A stretch of DNA of 64,000 nucleotides from Oceanospirillum beijerinckii DSM 7166 (GTDB lineage: Bacteria > Pseudomonadota > Gammaproteobacteria > Pseudomonadales > Halomonadaceae). Position 1 is the first letter of the stretch; every line of letters starts with the position of its first letter. Location of the stretch: the NCBI RefSeq assembly GCF_000422425.1, contig NZ_AULT01000006.1, forward strand, positions 62,001 through 126,000. The letters run 5' to 3'. Shown here piece by piece: positions 63,091 through 64,000 of the stretch. Made by a program: the position numbers and the translations under genes. Under the pieces are notes generated by a model. The model was not told the DNA's origin. It searched no databases and was given only the letters and a program-made list of their open reading frames with translations.

Positions 63091-64000
63091 ATGGCAGTTG
63101 ATACGCGCGCACTGAGTGAACTGGAACAACACAACGAATTTACTCATCGTCACGTGGGCCCGGATGCAGCAGAGCAACAGGCGATGCTGGACTCACTGGG
63201 TGTCAGCACCCTGCAGGAACTGATTGAGCAAACCGTACCGGGCTCTATTCGTCTGGACGACGCTCTGGACATGGATCTGGGTATCACTGAAGTGGCTGCC
63301 CTGGCTGAGCTGAAAGCTCTGGCAGACCAAAACACAGTTAACAAATCCTATATCGGTATGGGTTACCACAATACCTTCGTACCGAATGTGATCCTGCGTA
63401 ACGTTCTGGAGAATCCTGGCTGGTACACTGCCTACACGCCATACCAACCTGAAATTTCTCAGGGTCGTCTGGAAGCCCTGCTGAACTACCAACAGATGGT
63501 GATGGACCTGACCGGCATGGATCTGGCAAACGCCTCCCTGTTGGACGAAGCGACTGCTGCTGCAGAAGCGATGACTCTGTGTAAGCGCTCTAACCGCAAG
63601 AAGAGCGATCAGTTCTTCGTGGCAAGCGACGTACACCCACAGACTCTGGACGTAATCAAAACCCGTGCAGAATACTTCGGTTATGAGGTGGTTGTAGACT
63701 CTGCTGACAAGCTGGGCGAATACGACCCGTTTGGTGTGCTGCTGCAATACCCAGGCACCTTCGGTGATATCACAGATATCGCTGCCGTGGTGACCGAAGC
63801 GAAAGCTCAGAATGCGATGGTAGCGGTTGCTGCAGACATCATGTCTCTGGTACTGCTGAAATCCCCTGGCGAGCTGGGTGCCGACATTGTTCTGGGTTCT
63901 TCTCAGCGCTTTGGTGTACCTATGGGCTTTGGTGGCCCACACGCCGCTTTCTTCGCCGCGAGTGAAAAACTGAAGCGTTCCGTACCCGGCCGTATCATTG
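63091..64000 (+). CDS. gcvP: Glycine dehydrogenase (decarboxylating) GcvP, N-terminal part
   Basis: Starting at ATG 63091 (GGTTGGA upstream) the frame is open to the window end, giving 303 residues of a protein normally about 950. The start region contains [17 protein letters not shown]. Further along are [20 protein letters not shown], the [20 protein letters not shown] segment, and [12 protein letters not shown], all typical of P protein. The PLP lysine is beyond the edge. It decarboxylates glycine and loads the aminomethyl group onto GcvH. Confidence 0.97.
   Translation, partial: MAVDTRALSELEQHNEFTHRHVGPDAAEQQAMLDSLGVSTLQELIEQTVPGSIRLDDALDMDLGITEVAALAELKALADQNTVNKSYIGMGYHNTFVPNVILRNVLENPGWYTAYTPYQPEISQGRLEALLNYQQMVMDLTGMDLANASLLDEATAAAEAMTLCKRSNRKKSDQFFVASDVHPQTLDVIKTRAEYFGYEVVVDSADKLGEYDPFGVLLQYPGTFGDITDIAAVVTEAKAQNAMVAVAADIMSLVLLKSPGELGADIVLGSSQRFGVPMGFGGPHAAFFAASEKLKRSVPGRII

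Overview
The window is a stretch of chromosome from a gammaproteobacterium, most likely a marine Oceanospirillales-type organism (Amphritea/Neptuniibacter/Marinobacterium-like). I infer this from two gene orders, queA-tgt-yajC-secD-secF-suhB-trmJ-iscR-iscS and ndk-rlmN-pilF-rodZ-ispG-hisS-yfgM-bamB-der, and from the Pseudomonas-like dapC-yffB-dapD block. No species name can be proven from the sequence alone.

Layout. 1-5000: an AT-richer accessory region ending beside a tRNA-Leu(CAA). It holds a WYL-domain regulator (running off the left edge), a DUF2628 membrane protein, a PIN-like nuclease candidate, and a tight two-gene operon of a zinc-ribbon Sir2 sirtuin and a DUF262/HNH GmrSD-like protein; it looks like a defence island. 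5297-13200: tRNA-Leu, a periplasmic solute-binding-like protein, a UshA-type lipoprotein nucleotidase, a FIST sensor/histidine kinase pair and a Cache-GGDEF diguanylate cyclase. 13340-34492: a long housekeeping block for queuosine, Sec export, Fe-S assembly, RlmN, PilF, RodZ, IspG, HisS, YfgM, BamB and Der. Three things are odd there: SuhB has lost its catalytic metal ligands, the isc locus has only iscR, iscS and iscA (no iscU, hscBA or fdx) with an IscS lacking its IscU-docking tail, and ndk carries a one-base frameshift. 34699-37405: an accessory tyrosinase/DUF2182/unknown cassette. 37934-54808: two unknown proteins, prfB with its programmed frameshift, lysS, a BASS transporter, a K+ channel, an MgtC/DUF4010 membrane protein, dapC-yffB-dapD, an HBM-type chemoreceptor, a second binding protein and a homoserine kinase.

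54934-64000: a glycine/serine/one-carbon region. On the minus strand are gcvT, lipA and a SoxG-like gene; on the plus strand sdaA, glyA, gcvH and gcvP (cut by the right edge). Between them lies an XRE-cupin regulator. Matching palindromes (GTTTCCNATAGGAAA type), each with a half-site exactly 20 bp away, lie at the gcvT promoter and in the regulator/sdaA intergenic region, so this protein is the obvious candidate regulator. Several long intergenic regions in this cluster fold into strong helices, including a terminator-like leader in front of sdaA and a leader closed by a long-range helix in front of gcvT. I do not recognise a glycine riboswitch core in any of them.

Strongest leads for new biology: the Sir2 + DUF262/HNH module, the glycine regulon with its structured leaders, the catalytically degenerate SuhB, and the stripped isc locus.
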